64,000 nt of DNA from Woeseiaceae bacterium (lineage in GTDB: Bacteria; Pseudomonadota; Gammaproteobacteria; Steroidobacterales; Woeseiaceae): assembly GCA_013043165.1 (NCBI GenBank), contig JABDOQ010000021.1, positions 1 to 64,000 of the forward strand, read 5' to 3'. Shown here in pieces: positions 17,465-25,424 of this stretch (within the stretch, counting starts at the first letter, position 1; each line of letters begins with the position of its first letter). The notes beneath the pieces were generated by a model. The model ran no database searches, was not told the origin of the DNA, and was given only the letters and a program-made list of their open reading frames with translations. Position numbers and translations under genes: made by a program.

Positions 17465-18799
17465 TTGAACGATCGACTTCCGCAGCACCGGGATATGTGG
17501 CGCATCGCGGCGCCGATGATCCTGTCCAACGTATCCGTTCCGCTGCTGGGCATGGTCGACACCGGCGTTACCGGGCATTTGGACAGCCCCGTCTACCTGG
17601 GTGCCGTCGCCATTGGCGCAATGATTTTCAGCTTCCTGTACACGGGCATGAATTTCCTGCGCATGGGCACCACGGGCATTACGGCGCAAAGTTTTGGCGC
17701 GGATGACAACGACGGCTTACGCGTCTCGCTCGGCCAGGCAATTATCGTTGCACTCGTTGTCGCTTTAGGATTAATCCTATTACAGCGTCCGCTCGGAAAT
17801 CTCGCGATGCATTTGCTCGGCCCCGACGCAGAAACAAGGGCCTACGCGATCGAGTATTTTTCCATTCGAATCTGGAGTGCGCCCGGCACGCTCGCCAATT
17901 TCGCGCTGATCGGCTGGTTTATCGGCCTGCAGAATGCGCGCATCCCATTGCTCATCTTTCTAACGATCAACATCACCAATATCGTGCTCGATTTGATTTT
18001 CGTCCTCGTCTTCGGCATGAAAGTCGATGGCGTCGCGTTGGCTTCTGTTTTTGCAGAGTACTCGGGACTCGTGGTCGGCGGCGCATTCGCACTCTCGACG
18101 CTTCGCAAACGCACGGGGCGCTGGCCAGTTGACAGGCTGGTCAACGTCTCGGCCTACAAAGCGTTTTTCTCCGTAAATGCCAACCTGTTTATACGAACAA
18201 TGGCGCTGATATTCACGCTGGGTTTCGTCACCGCACAGGGCGCGCGCCTCGGCGGGCTGATCCTTGCCGCCAACGCGGTACTAATGAATTTCCAGAACCT
18301 GACATCGTTCGGCCTGGACGGTCTCGCGCACGCGGCAGAGGCGATGGTCGGCAAAGCGATAGGGCAAAAACGCCGCAACGCACTCCAGCAAGCGGTTCGG
18401 CTCACGCTCAGGTGGTCGCTGATATTCTCCCTGGGCTTTACCTTGGTCTATTTCGTCGCAGGGCCCTTGATCATCGGCATTCTCACCGACCTGCCCGACG
18501 TTCGCGCGACAGCGGTTCGCTATCTCCCCTGGATGGTTGCGTCACCGCTCATTTCAGTGTGGTGCTTTCTATATGATGGCGTCTACGTTGGCGCGACACG
18601 AGCGAAAGAGATGCGCAACATCATGCTGGTCTCCACACTCGTCGTGTTTCTGCCGGCCTGGTACCTGTTACAGCCGCTGGGAAATGACGGACTCTGGCTT
18701 GCATTCCTTATTTTTATGGCCAGCCGCGGCATAGGCATGCATATTGGGTACAGCAGAACTGTACTACCGATGGTGTCTTTGGATCATGAACAGCGATAA
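17465..18799 (+). CDS. MATE-family exporter, DinF-like
   Basis: The 444-residue inner-membrane protein has twelve predicted helices in two six-helix bundles. The opening DMWRIAAPMILSNVSVPLLGMVDTGVTGHL matches the DinF branch of MATE transporters (P-x-I-x-N-x-S-x-P-L-x-G-x-x-D; split here by spacing). These export drugs or metabolites using H+ or Na+ gradients. The start is TTG at 17465, or ATG at 17495 (MWRIAAP), so up to ten N-terminal residues are uncertain. Its end overlaps the thioesterase start by 14 bases. It is one of three MATE genes in the window. Confidence 0.88.
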   Translation: MNDRLPQHRDMWRIAAPMILSNVSVPLLGMVDTGVTGHLDSPVYLGAVAIGAMIFSFLYTGMNFLRMGTTGITAQSFGADDNDGLRVSLGQAIIVALVVALGLILLQRPLGNLAMHLLGPDAETRAYAIEYFSIRIWSAPGTLANFALIGWFIGLQNARIPLLIFLTINITNIVLDLIFVLVFGMKVDGVALASVFAEYSGLVVGGAFALSTLRKRTGRWPVDRLVNVSAYKAFFSVNANLFIRTMALIFTLGFVTAQGARLGGLILAANAVLMNFQNLTSFGLDGLAHAAEAMVGKAIGQKRRNALQQAVRLTLRWSLIFSLGFTLVYFVAGPLIIGILTDLPDVRATAVRYLPWMVASPLISVWCFLYDGVYVGATRAKEMRNIMLVSTLVVFLPAWYLLQPLGNDGLWLAFLIFMASRGIGMHIGYSRTVLPMVSLDHEQR

Positions 18800-19577
18800 C
18801 CAGGCCTTCTTCTCGATCCGAGACGGCGAATGGTTTGTCGGCAACGACGGTGCACGCGGACCGTGGTCAGCAGACGCCTGCCATGCCGGGCCCGTTACCG
18901 GGCTGATCGTACGTGCGCTCGAGCAGGCCGTGACTGACAAGCAGCTCGTTCGCATCACTACCGATTATGCCCGGCCAATCCCGATGTCAGGATTTCGCAT
19001 TGACACGAAAGTCACTCGAAGCGGGCGCGCCGCCGCGACGGGCACCGCTGTGCTGACAGATGCAGATGGCAAGGTCTGTGCGACAGCGACGAGTCTTCAC
19101 CTCGTCAAATCGGATCTTGGCAACTTGCCGACCGCCAAATTTCAGGGACCCTCGAGAAAAGACGCCAGGCCCGGCAAGTTCGCAGTCGAAAACGCCCATC
19201 ACGGCCTGCCATTTTTTCGCGATTCGATAGAAGTAGCATACCCGCCGGGCGAATCGAACGCGCCGGGCCCGACAACACTCTGGATGCGCACGCCGCCGTT
19301 GCTCGACGACGAGATCCCGTCGCCGTTTCAGAGCATCTGTCCATTGGCGGACTGCGGCAACGGAACGTCCAGGAACGCAGAACTGACTGACGCGACGTTT
19401 GTCAATCCCGACCTCAGCATTGTTTTGCATCGGCTACCCGCTTCGGAATGGCTCGCCTCCAGCGCCGTTTCATTTTGGGAGCCAACCGGTATCGGGTTGT
19501 CTCGAGCAACGTTGTTCGATGAGAAAGGGCCCGTGGGATCCGCGTTACAAACCCTGCTTATTCAGCCCATAGACTGA
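18786..19577 (+). CDS. Acyl-CoA thioesterase-like protein (double hot-dog fold)
   Basis: The 263-residue protein from the ATG at 18786 resembles TesB-like/thioesterase-superfamily proteins with two hot-dog halves. Visible marks are GPWSADACHAGPVTGLIVRAL at the N-terminus (split by the family's conserved Ala-Gly-Pro), RITTDYARPIP and the C-terminal FWEPTGIGLSRATLFDEKGPVG, which is the end block of this family. It presumably hydrolyses an acyl-CoA; substrate unknown. The start lies inside the MATE gene end, so they are likely co-transcribed. Its last 16 bases overlap the converging MATE gene. Confidence 0.82.
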   Translation: MNSDNQAFFSIRDGEWFVGNDGARGPWSADACHAGPVTGLIVRALEQAVTDKQLVRITTDYARPIPMSGFRIDTKVTRSGRAAATGTAVLTDADGKVCATATSLHLVKSDLGNLPTAKFQGPSRKDARPGKFAVENAHHGLPFFRDSIEVAYPPGESNAPGPTTLWMRTPPLLDDEIPSPFQSICPLADCGNGTSRNAELTDATFVNPDLSIVLHRLPASEWLASSAVSFWEPTGIGLSRATLFDEKGPVGSALQTLLIQPID

Positions 19578-20929
19578 CTGGTCGCAAGCTTGCACAAGCG
19601 GTGCGCGTTGGTTTTCGCCCAGTAATAGCCCAATATTCCCGAGACAATGTTCGCCACGGCGTAAGCGACAAAGATACCGGTAATGCCAAAGTAGTGCATG
19701 CCGAGCATGGCCAGCGGTACGTACAGTACCACTATCCGCGTAACGCTTATGATGACGCCCGGCATCGGATTGCCAAGGCCGTTGAATGCAGCGTTCACGA
19801 CCATAACGATGCCATACGCGCCGTAGCTGATGGGTGCTATCCACAAGAATTGTCGCGTTACGCTGACGACGGCTTCGCTGTCGCTGAACAGGGTTGGCAG
19901 GAAACCCGACAACAGTGCGAGGATGATCGCAACGGCCAGGCCGCTCGAAATACAGAAGCCGGCACACAGGCGCAGCGACAGCTGAATCCTGTCCTCTTTA
20001 CCGGCGCTCAGGTTCTGCCCGACGAACGGACCGATAACGGCCGAGAGCGCGTAGTAAAGCACGAGCACGAGTGACTCGATGCGACTTGCAACACCGAAGC
20101 CTGCAACGGCCTCGGGGCCGTAACGCGCGATCATCGCCGTGATCACGGCAAGGCCGACCGGCACGATGGCATTCGTGCCGGCGGCGGGCAGCCCAACATG
20201 CAGTATGTCGACCCACGATTTCCTGAGTTCCGGAAAATTCGGTTTCTTGAAAGACACCATGTCGAGCTTGTACAGCAGCAGGTACAACGTGCCAAAGAAG
20301 ATCGTACCTCTCGCAAGCAATCCCGCCGTCGCCGCACCGTTTAGACCCATGGCCGGAACAGGCCCGAATCCGAAAATAAATATAGGATCCAGAATGACAT
20401 TCAGAATGGCGCCCGCGATCATGAGCTTGCTCGGCAAGCGCGTATCACCGGTGGCGCGCATACTGCTCATGCCCACCATGCCAACCACAACGAACGACAC
20501 CCCGCTGTACAGGATGATCATGAAACTCCGGATCATCGGAATCATGTCATCGGGAGCGCCGAGCAATCGAAACAAGGGCTCGATCGTCAGAATGCCAACC
20601 ACACAAACCGATGCCGTGATCAGGAAAGACAGAATCAGGCTGTCCGTCACCAGTCGTTTCGCCCGGCCATGATCTTCGGAGCCGATCGCTCGAGCGACAA
20701 CCGACGAGGTGCCGGCGCCCAGGCCGATGGCGACACTGGTGACGATCATCAGAATTGGAAAGCCGAAGCTATAGGCCGCCAGCGCACGATCGCCGACCCG
20801 GCCGAGGAACCATGCATCGATAAACGACTGCCCCATCATCGTCGTGATTCCGAGCAACATCGGCAAAGCCATGTCAACAAGGTGACGGCCTACCGGCCCA
20901 TGCGTAAGTCTGGCTTTCTGGGGTTGCAT
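19562..20929 (-). CDS. MATE-family efflux protein
   Basis: The 455-residue product has twelve hydrophobic helices. GPVGRHLVDMALPMLLGITT and the following FIDAWFLGRVGDRALAAYSF are the N-terminal MATE block (P-x-x-x-G, then D and A-x-A). The mid-protein SSMRATGDTRLPSKLMIAGA corresponds to the conserved R-A-x-G-D-T segment. It exports cationic compounds or metabolites by Na+ or H+ exchange in characterised relatives; the substrate here is unknown. The ATG at 20929 was chosen because the longer frame to 20986 runs over the promoter region of the SRPBCC gene on the other strand. Confidence 0.88.
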   Translation of the reverse strand: MQPQKARLTHGPVGRHLVDMALPMLLGITTMMGQSFIDAWFLGRVGDRALAAYSFGFPILMIVTSVAIGLGAGTSSVVARAIGSEDHGRAKRLVTDSLILSFLITASVCVVGILTIEPLFRLLGAPDDMIPMIRSFMIILYSGVSFVVVGMVGMSSMRATGDTRLPSKLMIAGAILNVILDPIFIFGFGPVPAMGLNGAATAGLLARGTIFFGTLYLLLYKLDMVSFKKPNFPELRKSWVDILHVGLPAAGTNAIVPVGLAVITAMIARYGPEAVAGFGVASRIESLVLVLYYALSAVIGPFVGQNLSAGKEDRIQLSLRLCAGFCISSGLAVAIILALLSGFLPTLFSDSEAVVSVTRQFLWIAPISYGAYGIVMVVNAAFNGLGNPMPGVIISVTRIVVLYVPLAMLGMHYFGITGIFVAYAVANIVSGILGYYWAKTNAHRLCKLATSQSMG

Positions 20930-20971
20930 TGCGGCCCGATAGGCTATGATGAAAAAAGACGAATACAGGTA

Positions 20972-21430
20972 ATGAGGATGAAACACAAGACTGAAATTGT
21001 CATCGACGCGAATCGCGCGATCGTGTGGCGACTCTTCGACGATCCGGACCGGATGGTGGAATGGCAGCCTGCTTTAAAAACATTTACGCACAAAGCAGGC
21101 ACGCCGGGACAACCGGATGCCATCTCTGAACTCGTCTACGACGAGGATGGTCGCGAAGTTGTAATGACCGAGACCATTACGGCGCGCCGGGAGCCGGATT
21201 TCCTGGGCGGCACCTACGAATCAAACTGGGGCACGGTAATCATATTCAACCGTTTTGAGGTGACCGAAGATGGCAAGACACGCTGGGTGGTCAACACAAA
21301 CTATAATTTCAGGGGCTTCATGAAAATCATGGCATTCTTCATGCGCAAATCGATTCGTGACCGCACAGATACGGACTTGAATCGCTTCAAGCTACTCGTC
21401 GAGACGGAGGCGGCCCGGAAGCCATCATGA
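20972..21430 (+). CDS. SRPBCC-fold (polyketide cyclase-like) protein
   Basis: The 152-residue product begins MRMKHKTEIVIDANRAIVWR, followed by LFDDPDRMVEWQPAL, the N-terminal strand and helix of the START/SRPBCC fold that encloses a hydrophobic cavity. The rest is beta-rich with a C-terminal amphipathic helix (RTDTDLNRFKLLVE). Members bind lipids or small hydrophobic molecules; nothing here shows a specific ligand. A second ATG at 20978 is an alternative start. Its stop overlaps the NUDIX start (ATGA), so the two are co-translated. Confidence 0.82.
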   Translation: MRMKHKTEIVIDANRAIVWRLFDDPDRMVEWQPALKTFTHKAGTPGQPDAISELVYDEDGREVVMTETITARREPDFLGGTYESNWGTVIIFNRFEVTEDGKTRWVVNTNYNFRGFMKIMAFFMRKSIRDRTDTDLNRFKLLVETEAARKPS

Positions 21431-21969
21431 GCTGGAAGAAGATGTCATCGCGCACAGTTTACGAAAATGGCTGGATGGAGGTTCGCGAGGATCATGTCAT
21501 CAACCCGGGTGGAGGCCAGAACAACTACGGTTACGTACATTTCAAGAACGTGGCGGTCGCGATTATCGCGCTCGATGAGGCCGACAATACCTGGCTTGTC
21601 GGACAGAACAGGTACACGCTTGGCGAGTATTCGTGGGAGCTGCCGATGGGGGGCGCACCGCTTGACGAGCTACCGCTGACAGCCGCGAAACGTGAGCTCA
21701 AGGAGGAAACCGGCATTCGGGCGTCGCACTGGCAACAGCTCATGCGTCTGCACACCAGCAATTCGATCACCGATGAACTCGGCTTCGCTTACGTTGCCAC
21801 GGGCCTTTCATTTGGCGAAACGAACTTCGAGGAGACCGAAGACCTCGAGATTCGCAGGCTGCCGCTGGAAGACGCCGTGCAAATGGTGTTAGACGGCCAG
21901 ATCACCGACGCGATCTCTGCTGCCGCGCTGCTCTGCATACGCGCTGTCAAAAAAGCATCTGCGCCGTAA
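21427..21969 (+). CDS. NUDIX hydrolase, ADP-ribose pyrophosphatase-like
   Basis: The 180-residue protein carries a complete NUDIX box: GGAPLDE, seven residues, then RELKEETGI, matching G-x5-E-x7-R-E-U-x-x-E-E-x-G-U. The N-terminal part (SSRTVYENGWMEVREDHV) is like the ADP-ribose/GDP-mannose pyrophosphatase branch, which clears nucleotide sugars. Substrate is not shown by sequence. Start overlaps the SRPBCC stop; its own stop overlaps the convergent sortase stop by 23 bases. Confidence 0.9.
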   Translation: MSWKKMSSRTVYENGWMEVREDHVINPGGGQNNYGYVHFKNVAVAIIALDEADNTWLVGQNRYTLGEYSWELPMGGAPLDELPLTAAKRELKEETGIRASHWQQLMRLHTSNSITDELGFAYVATGLSFGETNFEETEDLEIRRLPLEDAVQMVLDGQITDAISAAALLCIRAVKKASAP

Positions 21970-22528
21970 CGATGTAGCGCAGCGGGCCGCCTGCGTCGCG
22001 CGCCTCGAATGGATAGCAGGTCACGAGCGTCAGCATAGACGTATCGGTGTCCAGCACCAGGCCGCCTTTACGCGAATCGACAACATTTGCTCCAATCACT
22101 TTGTAAACGTGCTTCTGGCCCCTGGCCGACTCGATGCTGAGCAGCTCGCCTTTCTCGATGCCCCTCAGAAACTTGAAGTGCGTGTCCCGATGACCCGCGA
22201 TAACGGTATTCCCGACCTCACCGGGCATTGCACTCGCGCTGAGATGCCCGGGCCCGAATGCCAGGGTTCGACCAGACCCGCCTGCAAGGACAATCAGGTC
22301 GACCTCGCGCGACGTTGAACGCAAGCGCCCGATTGGCCAGGTATCGGCCCACGGCCATGGGGCCGGACGCTCGATGTCTCTTGCGGCACGCAGCCAGGCC
22401 CTTTGCATGAGCTCCTGGGCCAGCCAGGCCTTGGCAGGAATGTATGCGCCCGTTCCCAGTTGCCAAAAGCCGAGACAAAGCAGGCAAGCCACGAGCCAGC
22501 GCCCTGCGAGACTATATCGCGTGAACAC
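21947..22528 (-). CDS. Class GN sortase (dedicated marine proteobacterial sortase)
   Basis: This 193-residue transpeptidase has an N-terminal membrane helix (residues 8-28) and a sortase domain. The catalytic set is present: His113 in TVIAGHRDTHF, Cys171 in TLVTCYPF and Arg184 in GPLRYIV. The TLVTCYPF form and the pairing with the VIT/VWA protein identify the Gram-negative dedicated sortase. It would join the target's C-terminal signal to an unknown acceptor at the inner membrane/periplasm. The GTG at 22528 starts inside the last 17 bases of the target gene; a longer frame to 22591 would lie further inside that gene and reads as non-protein. Confidence 0.92.
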   Translation of the reverse strand: MFTRYSLAGRWLVACLLCLGFWQLGTGAYIPAKAWLAQELMQRAWLRAARDIERPAPWPWADTWPIGRLRSTSREVDLIVLAGGSGRTLAFGPGHLSASAMPGEVGNTVIAGHRDTHFKFLRGIEKGELLSIESARGQKHVYKVIGANVVDSRKGGLVLDTDTSMLTLVTCYPFEARDAGGPLRYIVTAQMLF

Positions 22529-24575
22529 GATGCGTGCGCCGGCCGACCTGCAGCGCAGTAAACAGCAGCAAGGCCAGGAGTACACAGGCAATTCCGGTCA
22601 TGCGCAGCATCGGTGCATTGGTTGCTGTCGCAGGGAAACCGAATATTGCATTCATGCTCTGGCCATACGGCATCAGGTTCGGCACCTGTTCGCTCGACAA
22701 TGGATCACCGCCCGGACGCACCGGTGTTTTGTCGACGGCAACCAGGCTCGTGTATTTGCTGACCAGGTGGTGAGCGAGCGCCGTCTCTACGATTGCTGCG
22801 CGTAGTCCGGCGGCGCTTCCGCTTCGCCTTTCTTTCTCCATGAGTTCAGCGATCCTGGCTCGCGCCCAGAGCGCTCCAATGCCCTCGCTTTTTTCCGGTG
22901 ACTGCAGTGACAGGTTCTTCGACCAGCCACCCGTGACAAAATTGCCGCTGATGCTGACAGTGTCGCCGGCCCGAAACTCGCCGGAAGCCCTGATCTTTAC
23001 GGTGACGGGCTCACCAAGATAGAGGTCCGGAATCGTTTGCGGATAGCTGTCGATTGCGACACCGCTGGGCCATTGAACGTCGATATCGGTGACCTGCGGA
23101 TGCTCGAGCTTGCGGAACAACGCATTCATTTTGTCGCGCACCTCGTGCAGGGCGCTTATAAACGTGTAGGATCCCCGGCCCGCCTCCGCCGCCCTGCGCA
23201 TGAACCAGCTGTTCGGGGCTGAACCGATGCCGACCGTAAACAGGCGCGCGTTGCCGAGTTTGTCTTCGATCATCGAGAACATCTCGTCCTCGTAAGCAAC
23301 GCTGCCGTCGGTGATAAAAACTACCTGGCGCAAGTGTGTTTCCTCAGCCCTGCTGCTCAGCGCCATGTCCAGCGCCGGGCGCATCTCGGTGCCACCGTTG
23401 GCCCGCAATTGCTTGACGAAATTCAGTGCATCGGCAATGTTCGATGGGTTTGCCGCAACGCTGGCCCGGTGCAGGGCGTTCGTCGACGAGTTGAATTCGA
23501 TGACGTTGAAACGATCGCCTGCGTGCAGGCTTTTCAAAGCAAGATGCACGGCCCGCTTCGCTTCTGCGATAGACACACCGTGCATGGAGCCCGACGTATC
23601 GATGATCAGGATCATCTCGCGAGGCATCAGAGCGGCTGGCGCCTCATTCTGATCCGGCGGCATGACCATCAGCAGGTGGTGTGGTTGGTCCTCGATCGTT
23701 TCTGAGAAAAGCATTGCCCTCGGCGCTGCCGCTGGCACAGGCTGCCAGTCCAGCTCGAAGTCGTGGTCCATGGCGACCTGCCCGGCGCTGAGCGTCACGC
23801 GGTAGCGACCGTTGTCTTCAGCGACGCTGACCGGATGATAGCGGCTCACGACAGTCGCCAGCGGCACGCCCGCATTGACGTTGGCTGTCAGCGTCATTTT
23901 GTGGCCACGTGACCCCGCAACCATGGGCGGCGTGACAAGCGAGGCGTCCGGCACTCGGTCAGTATCGCGCGACCAGCCGTTGCCGACCTTGTCTGCCAGC
24001 GGCTGCCCGCTGATATAGCGGGGCGTCAGGGTCATCGGGAATCGAATGCTGAAGCGGCCATTTTCATAGCGAATGTCTTCCAGGTATTCGATTTCGACGA
24101 CCACGCGTTCGCCTGGCGCGACATTTGCCACTGACGTTGTAAACAAATTGGGTCGCTGTTGCTGCACGAGGCTGGCTTTTTTGCCGGCCTGCTTTGCTTG
24201 TTCATAGGTTTTCTCGGCATGTTGCTTCTCCTGAACATCGCCCTCGATAAAACGGTCGCCGATATGCAGCCGCATACGGTCGACCGCGGCGTTTTCCGAA
24301 AGCGGGAAAACGTAAATACCCTCGACCCACTCGGAGCCTTCGTTGTGAAATTCCTGCCGTACAGAGACGCGTGCGACGAGCCCGCTGATTTGCATGTCGA
24401 CGTCAGTGTTCAACAGCATTGCTGTCGTATAGCCCTGCTGCATTTGCCACAGCAGGCTGCCGGACCGCGCCTGATCGGGCATCGGCTCGCTCGCACATGC
24501 CAGGACCGGCCCGATCAACAGCAGCAAGACCAGGCGCGCCTTCCATGCGTGGATTTTGGTTTTGCTTCGTTTCAT
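22512..24575 (-). CDS. Dedicated sortase target: VIT and VWA domain protein with sorting signal
   Basis: The 687-residue product has a signal peptide (about residues 1-29), a VIT domain (about 45-180; SVRQEFHNEGSEWVEGIYVF) and a VWA domain from about 318. The VWA domain has an intact MIDAS start DTSGS (326-330), so it can bind a metal ion and a partner protein. The C-terminus holds a sorting signal: FPATATN at 647-653, a hydrophobic helix, then the basic tail GRRTHR. This is the usual substrate layout for the adjacent sortase, with F in place of the more common L. The role of the displayed VWA protein is unknown; it may mediate adhesion or complex assembly. Confidence 0.93.
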   Translation of the reverse strand: MKRSKTKIHAWKARLVLLLLIGPVLACASEPMPDQARSGSLLWQMQQGYTTAMLLNTDVDMQISGLVARVSVRQEFHNEGSEWVEGIYVFPLSENAAVDRMRLHIGDRFIEGDVQEKQHAEKTYEQAKQAGKKASLVQQQRPNLFTTSVANVAPGERVVVEIEYLEDIRYENGRFSIRFPMTLTPRYISGQPLADKVGNGWSRDTDRVPDASLVTPPMVAGSRGHKMTLTANVNAGVPLATVVSRYHPVSVAEDNGRYRVTLSAGQVAMDHDFELDWQPVPAAAPRAMLFSETIEDQPHHLLMVMPPDQNEAPAALMPREMILIIDTSGSMHGVSIAEAKRAVHLALKSLHAGDRFNVIEFNSSTNALHRASVAANPSNIADALNFVKQLRANGGTEMRPALDMALSSRAEETHLRQVVFITDGSVAYEDEMFSMIEDKLGNARLFTVGIGSAPNSWFMRRAAEAGRGSYTFISALHEVRDKMNALFRKLEHPQVTDIDVQWPSGVAIDSYPQTIPDLYLGEPVTVKIRASGEFRAGDTVSISGNFVTGGWSKNLSLQSPEKSEGIGALWARARIAELMEKERRSGSAAGLRAAIVETALAHHLVSKYTSLVAVDKTPVRPGGDPLSSEQVPNLMPYGQSMNAIFGFPATATNAPMLRMTGIACVLLALLLFTALQVGRRTHRVHAI

Positions 24576-24718
24576 TGCGGCCTCCCTTTGGCGTCCTCAC
24601 TATTGCAACCCCCCAAAACGCCGGTCTGCCGACAACGACATGGCAATGCACCGGCGTAATGTGGCAAATTGTGGCCACCAGTACTTCGCGAGGGCGGAGT
24701 GCGAAGCAGGAGGCCCAT

Positions 24719-25411
24719 GTGGCGAAACGGATAGCAATCGTTGAAGACGAGGCGGCGATTCGGGACAACTACGCGGCGGCGTTCCGCCGTGAAGGCTATG
24801 TCGTCGATGCTTTCGAGGCGCGGGCACCGGCCCTGAACGCATTTGAGAGTCGGCTGCCGGATCTGGTCGTCATCGACATCAACCTCAAAGACGATGTCGA
24901 GGGCGGCTTCGAGCTGTGTCGTGAACTTCGGGCGCGCGCGGCGGAATTACCTATCATCTTCCTGACGGCCCGCGACAGCGAGTTCGACGCCGTATCGGGG
25001 CTGCGGCTTGGCGCCGACGATTACCTGACCAAAGACATAAGCCTGCCGCATCTGATGGCTCGCATCGCGGCCCTGTTCCGGCGGCTTGACGCTCTGCAGA
25101 AGCCGCAGGGCGCTGCAAGCCGCATCACACGCGGGGACCTCGTCATTGATACGGAGCGCATGACGATACACTGGCAAGAACAGCCCGTTGGCCTGACGCT
25201 TACGGAATTCTGGCTCGTACATGCGCTCGCTCGATTCCCGGGCCACGTCAAGAACCGGCAGCAGTTGATGGATGCCGCGCAAGCCGTGCTCGACGACAAT
25301 ACGATTACCTCACATGTGAAACGTATCCGTCGAAAGTTCCTGAACATCGACGCCGGCTTTGACGCTATCGAAACAGTTTACGGTATGGGCTACCGCTGGC
25401 TGTCTGACTAG
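24719..25411 (+). CDS. Response regulator of the dedicated sortase system
   Basis: The 230-residue protein has a receiver domain with the acidic pair in IVEDEAA, phosphoacceptor Asp53 (VVIDINLKD) and Lys in DDYLTKDISLP. It is followed by a winged-helix DNA-binding domain (VGLTLTEFWLVHALARFPG, TSHVKRIRRKFL, YGMGYRW). It is an OmpR/PhoB-type regulator. The GTG start is fixed by AGGAGG at 24708-24713, five bases ahead. It is divergent from the sortase target, with 143 bases between them, so it is well placed to control both directions. The kinase gene follows after 13 bases. Confidence 0.93.
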   Translation: MAKRIAIVEDEAAIRDNYAAAFRREGYVVDAFEARAPALNAFESRLPDLVVIDINLKDDVEGGFELCRELRARAAELPIIFLTARDSEFDAVSGLRLGADDYLTKDISLPHLMARIAALFRRLDALQKPQGAASRITRGDLVIDTERMTIHWQEQPVGLTLTEFWLVHALARFPGHVKNRQQLMDAAQAVLDDNTITSHVKRIRRKFLNIDAGFDAIETVYGMGYRWLSD

Positions 25412-25424
25412 CCAGCGCCGGGCG

